Shown: piece by piece, positions 15,421-23,629 of the stretch
Layout of the letters: the number at the start of each line of letters is the position of its first letter
Position numbering within the stretch: the stretch's first letter is position 1
Assembly (NCBI GenBank): GCA_964597275.1
Contig: CAZQXS010000046.1
Coordinates: 1 to 25,965 of the forward strand
Reading direction: 5' to 3'
Origin: UBA8110 sp964597275
GTDB lineage: Bacteria; SAR324; NAC60-12
DNA: 25,965 nucleotides
Notes under the pieces: generated by a model
Databases searched by the model: none
The model's input: the letters and a program-made list of their open reading frames with translations, nothing else
What the model was told of the DNA's origin: nothing
Position numbers and translations under genes: made by a program

Positions 15421-17055
15421 TCAGGCTTCGTGGAAGGCTTTCAGCAGCGGTGCCCGCGAGGGGTGCCGGAGTCGCTGAATGGCCTTGGCCTCAATCTGGC
15501 GGATGCGCTCGCGGGTGACATCGAAATCAAGCCCGATTTCCTCCAGCGTCGCTTCCCTGTTCCCGTCAATCCCAAAGCGTTTTTGGATCACCTTTTCCTC
15601 CCGGATGGTGAGGGTGCCCAAGGTGTCCCGCAGGGTGCGCTCCAGATTGTGCCGTGTGGTGACTTCGTCCGGCTTGCGGATTTTGTCGTCCGCGATGAAG
15701 TCCCGCAGGTGCGAGTCGTCATCGTCGCCAATGGGAGTGTCGAGCGAAACCGGATCACGGGCAATCCTGAGCGCTTCCTTGACCTTGTCAAGCGGCATCT
15801 TGAGATGTTCCTCCAACTCGTCCGGCGTCGGCTCGCGCCCGTGTTCCTGAGTGGTCGTCCGCCAGATTTGGGAAAGCTTGTTGATGGTCTCGATCATGTG
15901 GACCGGAATCCGGATCGTGCGGGCCTGATCAATGATCGCCCGGGTGATGGACTGCCGGATCCACCATGTGGCGTAAGTTGAGAACTTGTAGCCCCGGCGG
16001 TACTCGAACTTCTCCACCGCCCGCATCAGGCCGAGGTTCCCCTCCTGAATGAGGTCGAGGAACTGGAGGCCGCGGTTGATGTGCTTTTTGGCAATGCTGA
16101 TCACCAGCCGCAGGTTGGCCCGCGTGAGTCGGTTCTTGGCTTCGTTGACCCGGTTCTGGGAGGCCTTGAGCCGATGCACCGTGCTGTTGAATTCGTCTTC
16201 CGACACGCCGGTCCGCTCCAGGTGCAATTCCGTGCGGTGCTGATAAAGTCCGGCTTTCTCAAAATTCCGCCGGGCCGCCCTGAAAGGCGTGTTGGTCTCC
16301 CGTGCGATTTTCTTCTCGGCGTTCTTCTGCTTTCTGAGGGTGTCCGTCTTGCCCAACTTGTCAAAGAGTTTTTGGGCGGCCCCATACGTCAGGTTCAGCG
16401 CCTTCTCGAAGCGGAGTGCGCGGGACTGGGCCAACTGCACCTGACGATGCTGATCCAGCAGCAGCTTGCCCATGGACAGCAATTGCTGGGAACTGAAGCT
16501 GATGCGCTTCAACTCCTCGCAAAGCTCCGCCTGCATCTTGGTGATTTCCGACCGGACCCCAGCTTTGCGGGCGCGGAGCAGGTTCTTGTAGGCACCCTCG
16601 ACTTGGGACAACCCGTCCACGAGGGTCTTCGAGGCCGTTTCCTCATCCTCGATCAGGTTGTCCTCGTGATCAATCCCGGCGATCAAGTTGCGGGCGCGGG
16701 TTTCTCCCTTCGTCAGTTCGCTCTTGAGCAAAACCAGGTAGTCCATCACCAAGGGCGATTCGGCAAAGACCTCAATCAGGGATTCGTTCCCCTGCTCGAT
16801 CTCCTGCGCGACCTCCAACTCCTGCTTGCGGGTCAAGAGCTTGTAGCGGCCCATCTTGCGCAGGTACACCTGCACCGGGTCGTCATTGGGATACTCCAGC
16901 TCTCCGTGGTCAAATCCGTCTGCGCTGTCCATGCGGAATTCCGGGTCGTACTCCCCGCGATTCCCCCTGTCATCATCCATCCTCATTGAATAACCCGCAC
17001 CACTGGCCCGGGAAGAACGGCCTCCCCCTCTGCCTTGTAATTCATCAAAACTCAT
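15421..17055 (-). CDS. rpoD: RNA polymerase primary sigma factor (sigma-70)
   Basis: Housekeeping sigma factor of 544 residues. Region 1.2 begins at DPVQVYLRKMGRYKLLTR (about 59-76). A long charged, helix-rich non-conserved segment spans ~95-305. Region 2 runs from NLRLVISIAKKHINRGLQFL through FEYRRGYKFSTYATWWIRQ (about 314-368), with the -10 recognition block. Region 3 follows at ~395-450. Region 4 ends in FDVTRERIRQIEAKAIQRLR (511-530), the -35 helix. Only about 58 Gly/Ser/acid-rich residues precede region 1.2, so the autoinhibitory region 1.1 is short or absent. No clear Shine-Dalgarno before the ATG. It is the first gene of a run with the MoxR and TDO-family genes. Confidence 0.96.
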   Translation of the reverse strand: MSFDELQGRGGGRSSRASGAGYSMRMDDDRGNRGEYDPEFRMDSADGFDHGELEYPNDDPVQVYLRKMGRYKLLTRKQELEVAQEIEQGNESLIEVFAESPLVMDYLVLLKSELTKGETRARNLIAGIDHEDNLIEDEETASKTLVDGLSQVEGAYKNLLRARKAGVRSEITKMQAELCEELKRISFSSQQLLSMGKLLLDQHRQVQLAQSRALRFEKALNLTYGAAQKLFDKLGKTDTLRKQKNAEKKIARETNTPFRAARRNFEKAGLYQHRTELHLERTGVSEDEFNSTVHRLKASQNRVNEAKNRLTRANLRLVISIAKKHINRGLQFLDLIQEGNLGLMRAVEKFEYRRGYKFSTYATWWIRQSITRAIIDQARTIRIPVHMIETINKLSQIWRTTTQEHGREPTPDELEEHLKMPLDKVKEALRIARDPVSLDTPIGDDDDSHLRDFIADDKIRKPDEVTTRHNLERTLRDTLGTLTIREEKVIQKRFGIDGNREATLEEIGLDFDVTRERIRQIEAKAIQRLRHPSRAPLLKAFHEA

Positions 17056-17105
17056 TTCGTCACGATTACAGGAATTTGAATTCGTCAGCGTTCCGGAGAA
17101 CTTTC

Positions 17106-17135
17106 TTGCTAATTTGCTTCAGTACCTAATATAAT
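17106..17135 (+). promoter_or_regulatory. Distal promoter candidate for the CDGSH gene
   Basis: TTGCTA (17106-17111), 18-bp spacer, perfect TATAAT (17130-17135). It would give a ~160-nt leader before the CDGSH start. It lies in the divergent region with rpoD. Confidence 0.35.
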
Positions 17136-17236
17136 CTCAAGTTTACCCAAAATCGTCAACCCCCTGAGTGCAATTTTGTTTGCAACAATGTGTTTCAAGC
17201 CTGCACGAGAGCCGTTTTTGGGCCGGGTGGCGCGGC

Positions 17237-17264
17237 TTGCAATCTGTCAAACAGCCGTTAAAAT
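17237..17264 (+). promoter_or_regulatory. Proximal promoter candidate for the CDGSH gene
   Basis: TTGCAA (17237-17242), 16-bp spacer, TAAAAT (17259-17264, five of six to consensus). Predicted start near 17271, about 30 nt before the ATG. Confidence 0.45.
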
Positions 17265-17302
17265 TTAGAGTTTTCGCCAAACCCAAACGAGGAGACCTAA
17301 AT

Positions 17303-17485
17303 ATGTCGGATGTGAAGATTCAGGTGAACGCCAAGGGGCCGTTGTTGATCAAGGGAGGGGCTACCTTGGTTCACGAGGATGGAACCGAGGAGAAGAAGGA
17401 CGGCACGGTTGCGCTCTGCCGTTGCGGGCTTTCCGGAAAGAAGCCGTTTTGCGATGGCGCTCACCGCAACTGCACCACGCTGTGA
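17303..17485 (+). CDS. CDGSH iron-sulfur domain protein
   Basis: 60-residue protein with one CDGSH domain. The [2Fe-2S] ligands C39, C41, C50 and H54 are all in CRCGLSGKKPFCDGAH. The three-Cys/one-His cluster is redox-active and labile, and these proteins are linked to iron or redox handling. ATG at 17303 with AGGAG 8 nt upstream fixes the start; the frame is open further upstream but that part has no family match. Its TGA overlaps the GTG of the next gene, so the two form a small coupled operon. No signal peptide, so cytoplasmic. Confidence 0.92.
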   Translation: MSDVKIQVNAKGPLLIKGGATLVHEDGTEEKKDGTVALCRCGLSGKKPFCDGAHRNCTTL

Positions 17486-17694
17486 GTGAGGACCTGCTTC
17501 CGCCGGACTGGCTGGAGCACCTCTCCCACGCCCGGACCCTGCAACTCACCGAAGGCGGGGAGGCGGCGTGGACCTACCTTGAAGCCCAGCGCAATTCCCA
17601 ACCGGACCCTGATGCGGCCCAAGCCTGGGTGGACCGCATTGCCGCTGCCCTTGAAAATCCGGACCCCGAAGCGGCCCTGAGCCGCTGGGCTTAG
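17482..17694 (+). CDS. Hypothetical protein coupled to the CDGSH gene
   Basis: 70 residues from a GTG that overlaps the CDGSH stop (GTGA). Not recognised. It is acidic and helical, with PPDWLEHLSHARTLQL and a C-terminal AWVDRIAAALENPDPEAAL reminiscent of small tetratricopeptide- or adaptor-like helices; no cysteines, so it is not an iron-sulfur protein. The stop overlaps the convergent SDR gene's end by 4 nt. The overlap and coding character support it as real. Confidence 0.65.
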   Translation: MSEDLLPPDWLEHLSHARTLQLTEGGEAAWTYLEAQRNSQPDPDAAQAWVDRIAAALENPDPEAALSRWA

Positions 17695-18449
17695 GGGCAA
17701 AACCCTTCCCAGCGTGGTTGCAGGCTGGTATCGCGGATGTCCAACTCCAGCTCCGTGAAAGTCGCCTCCGGGGCTTCCAGCAACAGCCAACCGAGAAAAC
17801 GGGCGACCCGCTCCGGAGGCTCCAGTTCCCCATCGGTCTTGAAGGCACGGAATTTTTCCACAAGCGGAAAGGCGGTTTCATCAAAGTCCCGGATGGCCTC
17901 CTGCATGGGCGTGTCCACCACACCCGGACGCACGCTGCCGACCAAAATGCCGCGCTCCTGCAACTCGTTGCGCCAGCACTGGTAGCCCATGTGCAGTGCG
18001 GCTTTGGACATGCAGTACGCCGCCCAACCCTGAATTGCGGTGTGGGCGGCGCCCGAAGAAATGTGCAGAATCCGGGAGCCGGATGTCAGTGTGGAGAGCA
18101 GTTGCTGCGTCAGAAAGAGCGGCCCTTCCAGATTGATCGCCTGATGCTCGCGCCACGCTTCCAAACTCAATTCGCCCAACGGTCCTGCGGGTTCCAGCAC
18201 GGCGGCGTTGTGGACGAGCAGGTTCAAAGGTTTCCCGGAAACGGCCTCGACAATCGCCTGGCGTCCTGCCTCCGTACCCACGTCCGCCGCAACCGCAACC
18301 ACGGCATCGGGGTGGCCCGCCCGCAGCGACTCCAGCGGTTCGGCACGACGCCCCACGGCAACGACCTCAAATCCAGTTTCGATCAGGAATTCGCTCAGGG
18401 CACGGCCAATGCCGGTGCCTGCGCCTGTGATCAGTGCGGTTTTCTTCAT
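17691..18449 (-). CDS. Short-chain dehydrogenase/reductase
   Basis: Classical SDR of 252 residues. Rossmann motif GAGTGIG (9-15), R34-R35 after beta-2 (AVGRRAEPL) pointing to NADP(H), VHNAAV (79-84), N106, S132, Y145 and K149 (AAYCMSKAA) complete the catalytic tetrad. The sequence resembles the sepiapterin-reductase-like branch (SVRPGVVDTPMQ). Its ATG overlaps the hydratase gene's TGA (ATGA). In an operon with an acyl-CoA dehydrogenase and a hot-dog hydratase, it may oxidise the 3-hydroxyacyl-CoA product; this is contextual inference, and NADP preference would favour reduction instead. Confidence 0.9.
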   Translation of the reverse strand: MKKTALITGAGTGIGRALSEFLIETGFEVVAVGRRAEPLESLRAGHPDAVVAVAADVGTEAGRQAIVEAVSGKPLNLLVHNAAVLEPAGPLGELSLEAWREHQAINLEGPLFLTQQLLSTLTSGSRILHISSGAAHTAIQGWAAYCMSKAALHMGYQCWRNELQERGILVGSVRPGVVDTPMQEAIRDFDETAFPLVEKFRAFKTDGELEPPERVARFLGWLLLEAPEATFTELELDIRDTSLQPRWEGFCP

Positions 18450-19312
18450 TGGTCCTCGTAGTCAAGCGTTCCTTGCATTGCCAAAGTGCCCTGCGGATGC
18501 GCCACCCAGAGCTTGAGTTGCCGATCTTCCTCTCGTCCTCCCACCGAGAACGGCCCGGTGCAAAACACCGGACTCAGTGCCCGAAACTCAAATTGGCGAA
18601 GCTGGGCGTTGGGCTTCATACGACCCGCCAGATCCATCAGCAGGGTGGCCAGCAGAGGTCCATGCACCACCAGTCCGGGGTACCCCTCCACGTCGCGGCA
18701 GTAGTCCACATCGTAGTGAATGCGGTGCCCGTTGAAGGTCAGGGCGGAGTAGCGAAACAGCATCACGGGATTGGGCGTGATCTCGCGTTGCAAATCTGGA
18801 TTCGTCGGGGCGTGCTGTGGCTCGCGGGCAGGCTTGCTGGGATCGGGTGGGCTGCGAAACACGAGTTGCTGGTCTTCCTCGAAGCAAGTGGCTCCGTTTT
18901 GCGAATAGCGATGCTGAACGGTGACGAACACAAGCGGCCCGGAGCGTCCGGATTTGTACTCGACGTTGGTGATTTCCGAACGGCGGGAAACGCCCTGTCC
19001 CACCCCCAGCGGCTGCTGGAAGCGGAGCGTGCTGCCCGCCCACATGCGGTTGAGTCCGGACAAAGGCGGCAAAAATCCTCCCAGCGCGGCATGGCCGTCC
19101 CGCCCCACCTGCGAAATCCTCGGCTTGGCGATGCCCAGCGTCCAGTGAAACCCCGGAGGCGCGTGGGTCAGCTCGGTTTCCTCGTAGTCCAGCGTGCGCT
19201 GGAAGCCCTCCACGTTGGCAGGCGAAACCCAGTCCTCCGCCGTCTCGGTGTTGCCGATCCATTTTCGGAGGTGCGCGATGTCAGGTTCTGGAGTCATTGC
19301 GTGATCATTCAT
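18446..19312 (-). CDS. MaoC-like double hot-dog acyl-CoA hydratase (HTD2/mesaconyl-C4-CoA hydratase type)
   Basis: 288-residue protein of the two-hot-dog 'FAS1-like dehydratase' group. The C-terminal half has the hydratase motif N194-G-H-R-I-H-Y-D201 followed by GYPGLVVHGPL (210-220), which supplies the Asp/His pair of R-specific enoyl-CoA hydratases. The N-terminal half is a degenerate hot-dog (LGGFLPPLSGLNRMWAGS). Relatives hydrate mesaconyl-C4-CoA or itaconyl-CoA, or act as HTD2 dehydratases. M6 (19297) is an alternative start; neither has a clear Shine-Dalgarno. It lies between the acyl-CoA dehydrogenase (42 bp, holding a repeat remnant) and the SDR (4-nt overlap). Confidence 0.86.
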   Translation of the reverse strand: MNDHAMTPEPDIAHLRKWIGNTETAEDWVSPANVEGFQRTLDYEETELTHAPPGFHWTLGIAKPRISQVGRDGHAALGGFLPPLSGLNRMWAGSTLRFQQPLGVGQGVSRRSEITNVEYKSGRSGPLVFVTVQHRYSQNGATCFEEDQQLVFRSPPDPSKPAREPQHAPTNPDLQREITPNPVMLFRYSALTFNGHRIHYDVDYCRDVEGYPGLVVHGPLLATLLMDLAGRMKPNAQLRQFEFRALSPVFCTGPFSVGGREEDRQLKLWVAHPQGTLAMQGTLDYEDQ

Positions 19313-19317
19313 GCGTA

Positions 19318-19354
19318 GGTATTTCCTCTGTGTCTCTGCGGTGAGTTTTCGCGG
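19318..19354 (-). repeat. Remnant of a dispersed intergenic sequence (ACCGCAGAGACACAGAGG type)
   Basis: The gap between the dehydrogenase and hydratase genes reads, on the minus strand, CACCGCAGAGACACAGAGG after a 'GCGAAAACT' stretch. This string recurs between genes in many unrelated bacteria and is best seen as a dispersed repeat. A single copy was noticed in this window. Confidence 0.5.
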
Positions 19355-20527
19355 TCAGTACGAACGCGGCAGTCCCAGCACATGCTCGGCGAGGTAGCTG
19401 AGGATGAGATTGGTTGAGATCGGCGCGACTTGGTAGAGCCGCGTTTCCCGGAACTTGCGCTCGATGTCGAATTCTTCCGCAAACCCAAAGCCTCCGTGCG
19501 TCTGCACGCAGGCATCGGCGGCCTTCCACGAGGCATCGGCGGCGAGCAGTTTCGCAAGATTCGCCTCCTTGCCGCAGGGCTGTCCGGAGTCGAAGCGCTG
19601 GGCGGCTTCCCGGACCATCAACGCGGCGGCTTCGGTGTCGGCAAAGGCGCGGGCGATGGGGAACTGCACGCCCTGGTTTTGCCCGATGGGACGGTCGAAC
19701 ACGACGCGCTGCTGGGCGTAGCCCACGGATTTTTCGAGGAACCAGCGGGCATCGCCCACGCATTCGGCGGCAATCAGGATGCGCTCGGCGTTCATGCCGT
19801 CGAGGATGTAGCGGAAGCCCTTGCCTTCCTCGCCGATCAGGTTTTCGGTGGGCACTTCCAGATTCTCAAAGAAAACCTCGGTGGTGGCGTGATTCATCAT
19901 CGTGCGGATGGGCTGGATGGTCACGCCGTTGCCCTTGGCCTCGCGCAAGTCCACCAGCAGCACGGTCAGTCCCTCGGTGCGCTTCTTCACCTCTTCCTTC
20001 GGGGTGGTTCGGGCCAGCAGCAGCATGAGGTCGGAATGCTCCACCCGCGAAGTCCAGACCTTCTGGCCGTTGACGAGGTAGCGGTCCCCATCGCGCTTGG
20101 CGAAGGTTCGCAGGCTGGTGGTGTCCGTGCCGCTCGTCGGTTCGGTCACGCCAAAGGCTTGCAGTCGCAACTCTCCGGACGCGATTGGTGGGAGCCATTT
20201 TGCTTTCTGCTCCGGAGAGCCGTGTCTCAGCAGGGTGCCCATGATGTACATTTGCGCGTGACACGCCGCCCCGTTGCATCCCGCCCGCTGGACTTCCTCC
20301 AAAATTGCGGCGGCTTCCTGAATCCCCAAGCCGCTGCCTCCGAACTCCTCCGAGATCAACACCGCCAGAAATCCCGAATCCGTGAGCGCCTGCACAAATT
20401 CTTCGGGATAGGTGCGCTCGCGGTCCAGCTTGCGCCAGTATTCCCCCGGAAACTTCGCGCACAGGCCGCGCACGGCGTCCCGGATTTCGGCAAACTGCTC
20501 GGTTCCACTAAAAGCCTGATTCAACAT
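19355..20527 (-). CDS. Acyl-CoA dehydrogenase
   Basis: FAD-dependent dehydrogenase of 390 residues, full length for the family. Seen: AFGVTEPTSGTDTTSL (about 124-139, flavin contact), VNGQKVWTS, and the QTHGGFGFAEEFDIERKFRE block (342-361). The usual C-terminal YEGT motif with catalytic Glu (E376 of MCAD) is absent; the sequence reads YQVAPIST there. A Glu lies instead at E248 (GMNAERIL), the position used by isovaleryl-CoA dehydrogenase (E254). This suggests a branched or unusual acyl-CoA substrate. ATG preceded by AGGGGA. It starts a minus-strand operon with the hydratase and SDR and diverges from pepN, with 95 bp between. Confidence 0.93.
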   Translation of the reverse strand: MLNQAFSGTEQFAEIRDAVRGLCAKFPGEYWRKLDRERTYPEEFVQALTDSGFLAVLISEEFGGSGLGIQEAAAILEEVQRAGCNGAACHAQMYIMGTLLRHGSPEQKAKWLPPIASGELRLQAFGVTEPTSGTDTTSLRTFAKRDGDRYLVNGQKVWTSRVEHSDLMLLLARTTPKEEVKKRTEGLTVLLVDLREAKGNGVTIQPIRTMMNHATTEVFFENLEVPTENLIGEEGKGFRYILDGMNAERILIAAECVGDARWFLEKSVGYAQQRVVFDRPIGQNQGVQFPIARAFADTEAAALMVREAAQRFDSGQPCGKEANLAKLLAADASWKAADACVQTHGGFGFAEEFDIERKFRETRLYQVAPISTNLILSYLAEHVLGLPRSY

Positions 20528-20622
20528 TCTTGATTCCCCTCTGTCCGTTTTTCCAGTACCCTACAGGGCTTGGGTTGCCCCCATCATCTCAACCACAATT
20601 TCGCCCAAACTCAACACGAACG

Positions 20623-23334
20623 ATGCGCACCGACACCCCGACCCTCACCTACCGCAAGGATTACCAACCCCCGGATTTCTGGATCGATCAAGTCCAGCTT
20701 CACTTTCAGCTTTTTGCTGACCACACCCTCGTTGAAACCACCATCACCTTCCGCCGCAACTCGGACGCGGCCAGCCCCGATGCCGCACTGGTGCTGGACG
20801 GACGGGAGTTGGAAACGCTGGCGGTGGAGCTTGACGGAGTTGCGCTTTCGGAAGGGCAATACGAAATCACCCCGGAGTCTTTGATCATCCCGAACGTTCC
20901 GGAGGCATTCACACTAAAAACGCGAGTTCGCATCCACCCGGAAGCCAACACCTCGCTGGAGGGGCTGTACCAGTCCAGCGGCATGTTCTGCACACAGTGC
21001 GAGGCGGAGGGTTTCCGCAAGATCACTTGGTTCCTCGACCGCCCGGACGTGATGGCCCGCTACGCCGTCACGCTGGAAGCCGATCAGGCCAAGTTCCACG
21101 TGCTGCTCTCCAACGGCAACTGCGTCGCGTCCGGGGTTTTGGAAAACGGACGGCACTGGGCGAAGTGGGAAGACCCCTTCCGCAAACCGTCGTACCTGTT
21201 CGCGCTCGTTGCCGGAAACCTTGGCGTGCTGGAGGATTCGTTCACCACCGCCTCCGGGCGCACCGTCGCGTTGCGGCTTTACTCCGAGCCGGAAAACGTC
21301 AGCCGCCTGCACCACGGGATGGCCAGCCTCAAGCAGGCGATGCGCTGGGACGAGGAACGCTTCGGGCTGGAATACGACCTCGACACCTACATGATCGTCG
21401 CGGTCAACGACTTCAACTTCGGTGCGATGGAGAACAAGGGACTGAACCTCTTCAACTCCGAACTCGTGCTGGCCGATCCCGAAAGCGCGACCGACGACGA
21501 CCATGCGGTCATCCAAGGTGTGATCGCGCACGAGTACTTCCACAACTGGACGGGCAACCGCGTCACCTGCCGCGACTGGTTCCAACTCAGCCTCAAGGAG
21601 GGGCTGACGGTCTTCCGCGACCAAGAATTCAGCGCCGATCTCAACTCCCGTCCGATCAAGCGCATGGACGATGTTCGCCTACTGCGGCTCGCGCAATTTC
21701 CCGAAGACGCGGGGCCGATGGCGCATCCGGTGCGTCCCGACTCCTTTGTGACGATCAACAACTTCTACACCGCGACCGTTTACGAAAAAGGCGCGGAGGT
21801 GATCCGCATGATGCACACCCTGCTCGGCGAGGCCAATTTCCGCAAGGGCATGGACCTTTACTTCGAGCGGCACGACGGACAGGCCGTCACCTGCGACGAT
21901 TTTGTGGCGGCAATGGGTGGCGCCAGCGGACTGGACCTCGCGCAGTTCCGACGCTGGTACGAACAGGCCGGCACCCCGGAACTGCACGTTTCCGGAGCGC
22001 ATGACGTAGAAGCACGAACCTACACGTTGACGGTGCGACAGGCCGTGTCGGACACGCCCGGACAGCTCGGTTTCGGACAAGCCACGCAAGCCGGAACGCC
22101 CGGCAATGCCCCCGACGGCAAGCCTCCCGTGCAGAAACAGCCGTACCACCTGCCCATCCGCCTGGGGCTGCTCGATGCCGAAGGAAGTCCGATTCCCTTG
22201 CGAATTTCCGGTACAGACGAGTCAGACGTTTCCGAAAAAGTGCTGGAACTGCGCGAGGAATCCGCAACCTTCGTGTTCACCGGAATCGCACAGCCGCCTG
22301 TGCCTTCGCTGTTGCGGGAGTTTTCTGCGCCCGTGCGCCTCTACTGCGATTACACGGATGCTGACCTTGCGCATCTGATGGCCCACGACCCGGACCTATT
22401 CAACCGCTGGGAAGCCGGACAGCGGCTGCTTTCGCGGGGGGTGCTTTCCCAAATTCCGGGCTGGCGTTCGGGTCAGCCCCCGGCGTTGTCCAGGGAATTG
22501 CTTGGTGCGGTGCGAACCCTGCTCACGCAGTCGCAATCCTCCGACCCCGCCCTGATTGCGCAGGTGGTTACGTTTCCGGACGAAAAGACCCTTGCCGAGG
22601 AAATGGCGGAAGTGGATGTGGAGGCGATTCACGCGGTGCGAAAATCACTGATCCGGCAGATTGCCCAAGCCCTTGAATCCGAACTGCGCGAGGCGTACCG
22701 CGCCAACCGCGTTTCAGGAGCCTACGAGTTCCGGACCGATCACGCCGGATGCCGCGCCCTGCACAATCGCGCCCTGCGCTACCTCGGTGCCCTCGAAACT
22801 CCGGAAACCAACGGCTTGGTGCATCGTCATTTTGAGTCGGCTCAAAACATGACCGACGCGATGGGGGCGCTCGGCACCTTGGCGCACCTCGACTGCCCGG
22901 AGCGGGAATCCGCGCTGGAGGCGTTTTACCAGCGTTGGCAGGATGACGCGCTGGTGATCACCAAGTGGTTTGGCTTGCAGGCCACCTCCAGCCTGCCGGA
23001 CACGCTGGGGCGCGTGAAGGGACTGTTGCGGCATCCGGCGTTTGACCTCACCAATCCCAACAAGGCCCGCTCGCTGATCGGCGCGTTTGTGCGCTCCAAT
23101 CCGATCCGCTTTCACGAAGCCTCCGGGGCCGGCTATGCGTTCCTCTCCGAGCAGGTGCTGGCCCTCGACCCCCTCAATCCGCAGGTGGCCTCCCGGCTGG
23201 TGGGAGCCTTCAATCGCTGGAAGAAGTATGATGCGGCACGGCAGGGAAAGATGACGGCAGAGCTGGAACGCATCCGCAACACGCCCAAGCTCTCCAAGGA
23301 CGTACTGGAAGTGGTCACGAAGGCACTGGGGTGA
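20623..23334 (+). CDS. pepN: Aminopeptidase N (M1 family)
   Basis: Zinc metallo-aminopeptidase of 903 residues (E. coli PepN has 870). Seen: exopeptidase motif GAMEN (267-271), zinc motif H303-E-Y-F-H307 and third ligand E326 (LKEGLTVFRDQEF), then the Ig-like and helical C-terminal domains of the monomeric PepN type. The start at 20623 (MRTDTPTLTYRKDYQPPDFW) fits the family; the longer open frame back to 20530 lacks similarity. A short Gly/Pro/Gln-rich insertion near 505-520 is unusual. Cytoplasmic, for peptide turnover. Stands alone; divergent from the acyl-CoA dehydrogenase and followed by repeat-rich DNA. Confidence 0.96.
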   Translation: MRTDTPTLTYRKDYQPPDFWIDQVQLHFQLFADHTLVETTITFRRNSDAASPDAALVLDGRELETLAVELDGVALSEGQYEITPESLIIPNVPEAFTLKTRVRIHPEANTSLEGLYQSSGMFCTQCEAEGFRKITWFLDRPDVMARYAVTLEADQAKFHVLLSNGNCVASGVLENGRHWAKWEDPFRKPSYLFALVAGNLGVLEDSFTTASGRTVALRLYSEPENVSRLHHGMASLKQAMRWDEERFGLEYDLDTYMIVAVNDFNFGAMENKGLNLFNSELVLADPESATDDDHAVIQGVIAHEYFHNWTGNRVTCRDWFQLSLKEGLTVFRDQEFSADLNSRPIKRMDDVRLLRLAQFPEDAGPMAHPVRPDSFVTINNFYTATVYEKGAEVIRMMHTLLGEANFRKGMDLYFERHDGQAVTCDDFVAAMGGASGLDLAQFRRWYEQAGTPELHVSGAHDVEARTYTLTVRQAVSDTPGQLGFGQATQAGTPGNAPDGKPPVQKQPYHLPIRLGLLDAEGSPIPLRISGTDESDVSEKVLELREESATFVFTGIAQPPVPSLLREFSAPVRLYCDYTDADLAHLMAHDPDLFNRWEAGQRLLSRGVLSQIPGWRSGQPPALSRELLGAVRTLLTQSQSSDPALIAQVVTFPDEKTLAEEMAEVDVEAIHAVRKSLIRQIAQALESELREAYRANRVSGAYEFRTDHAGCRALHNRALRYLGALETPETNGLVHRHFESAQNMTDAMGALGTLAHLDCPERESALEAFYQRWQDDALVITKWFGLQATSSLPDTLGRVKGLLRHPAFDLTNPNKARSLIGAFVRSNPIRFHEASGAGYAFLSEQVLALDPLNPQVASRLVGAFNRWKKYDAARQGKMTAELERIRNTPKLSKDVLEVVTKALG

Positions 23335-23348
23335 TCCGAAAGGAAGGG

Positions 23349-23409
23349 CCACGGATTTTCACGGATGCTTCAGGACGAAGGGAGAGGGGGAACCACGGGT
23401 TTTCACGGA
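23349..23409. repeat. Pair of CCACGGATTTTCACGGA repeats
   Basis: CCACGGATTTTCACGGA at 23349-23365 and the same with one mismatch (CCACGGGTTTTCACGGA) at 23393-23409, 44 bp apart, just after pepN. Strings of this type are common intergenic repeats in bacteria. Confidence 0.75.
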
Positions 23410-23443
23410 AGCTCGCCGATTCCCCCACAAAACAGGGGGTGTA

Positions 23444-23529
23444 GGAGCGGGCCATGCCCGCGAAAAACTGGATTCCCGCCTGTGCGGGAATGACCACAGG
23501 AGGGGAGGAACGGGTCATGCCCGCGAAAA
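23444..23529. repeat. Two REP-like copies around a CATGCCCGCGAAAA core
   Basis: 23-bp copies at 23444-23466 and 23507-23529 differ at two positions. The first forms CGGGC-CAT-GCCCG. They resemble the REP sequences of Pseudomonas ('GAGCGGG...CCCGCGAA') and flank the GGATTCCCGC hairpin. Confidence 0.75.
23468..23491. repeat. Dispersed palindromic repeat, copy 2, with perfect hairpin
   Basis: 23468-23488 repeats 12554-12574 with one mismatch. ATTCCCGC (23472-23479) and GCGGGAAT (23484-23491) form a perfect 8-bp stem with a 4-nt loop. It may also act as a transcription or RNA-stability barrier after pepN. The whole 23335-23629 spacer has no gene I can support. Confidence 0.75.
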
Positions 23530-23629
23530 TGGATTGCCTGAAAACCGGAAATCCCGTATGATTTCGCGTGAATCTCGGCCTCGATGGTGGGCTGATTTTG
23601 TTGCATGAACGCCGCTCGCAGGAACCGCC

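Noticed and set aside
16081..16989. 302-codon open frame on the plus strand
   Set aside because: Antisense to rpoD.
19430..20533. 367-codon open frame on the plus strand
   Set aside because: Mirror of the acyl-CoA dehydrogenase gene with no family features.
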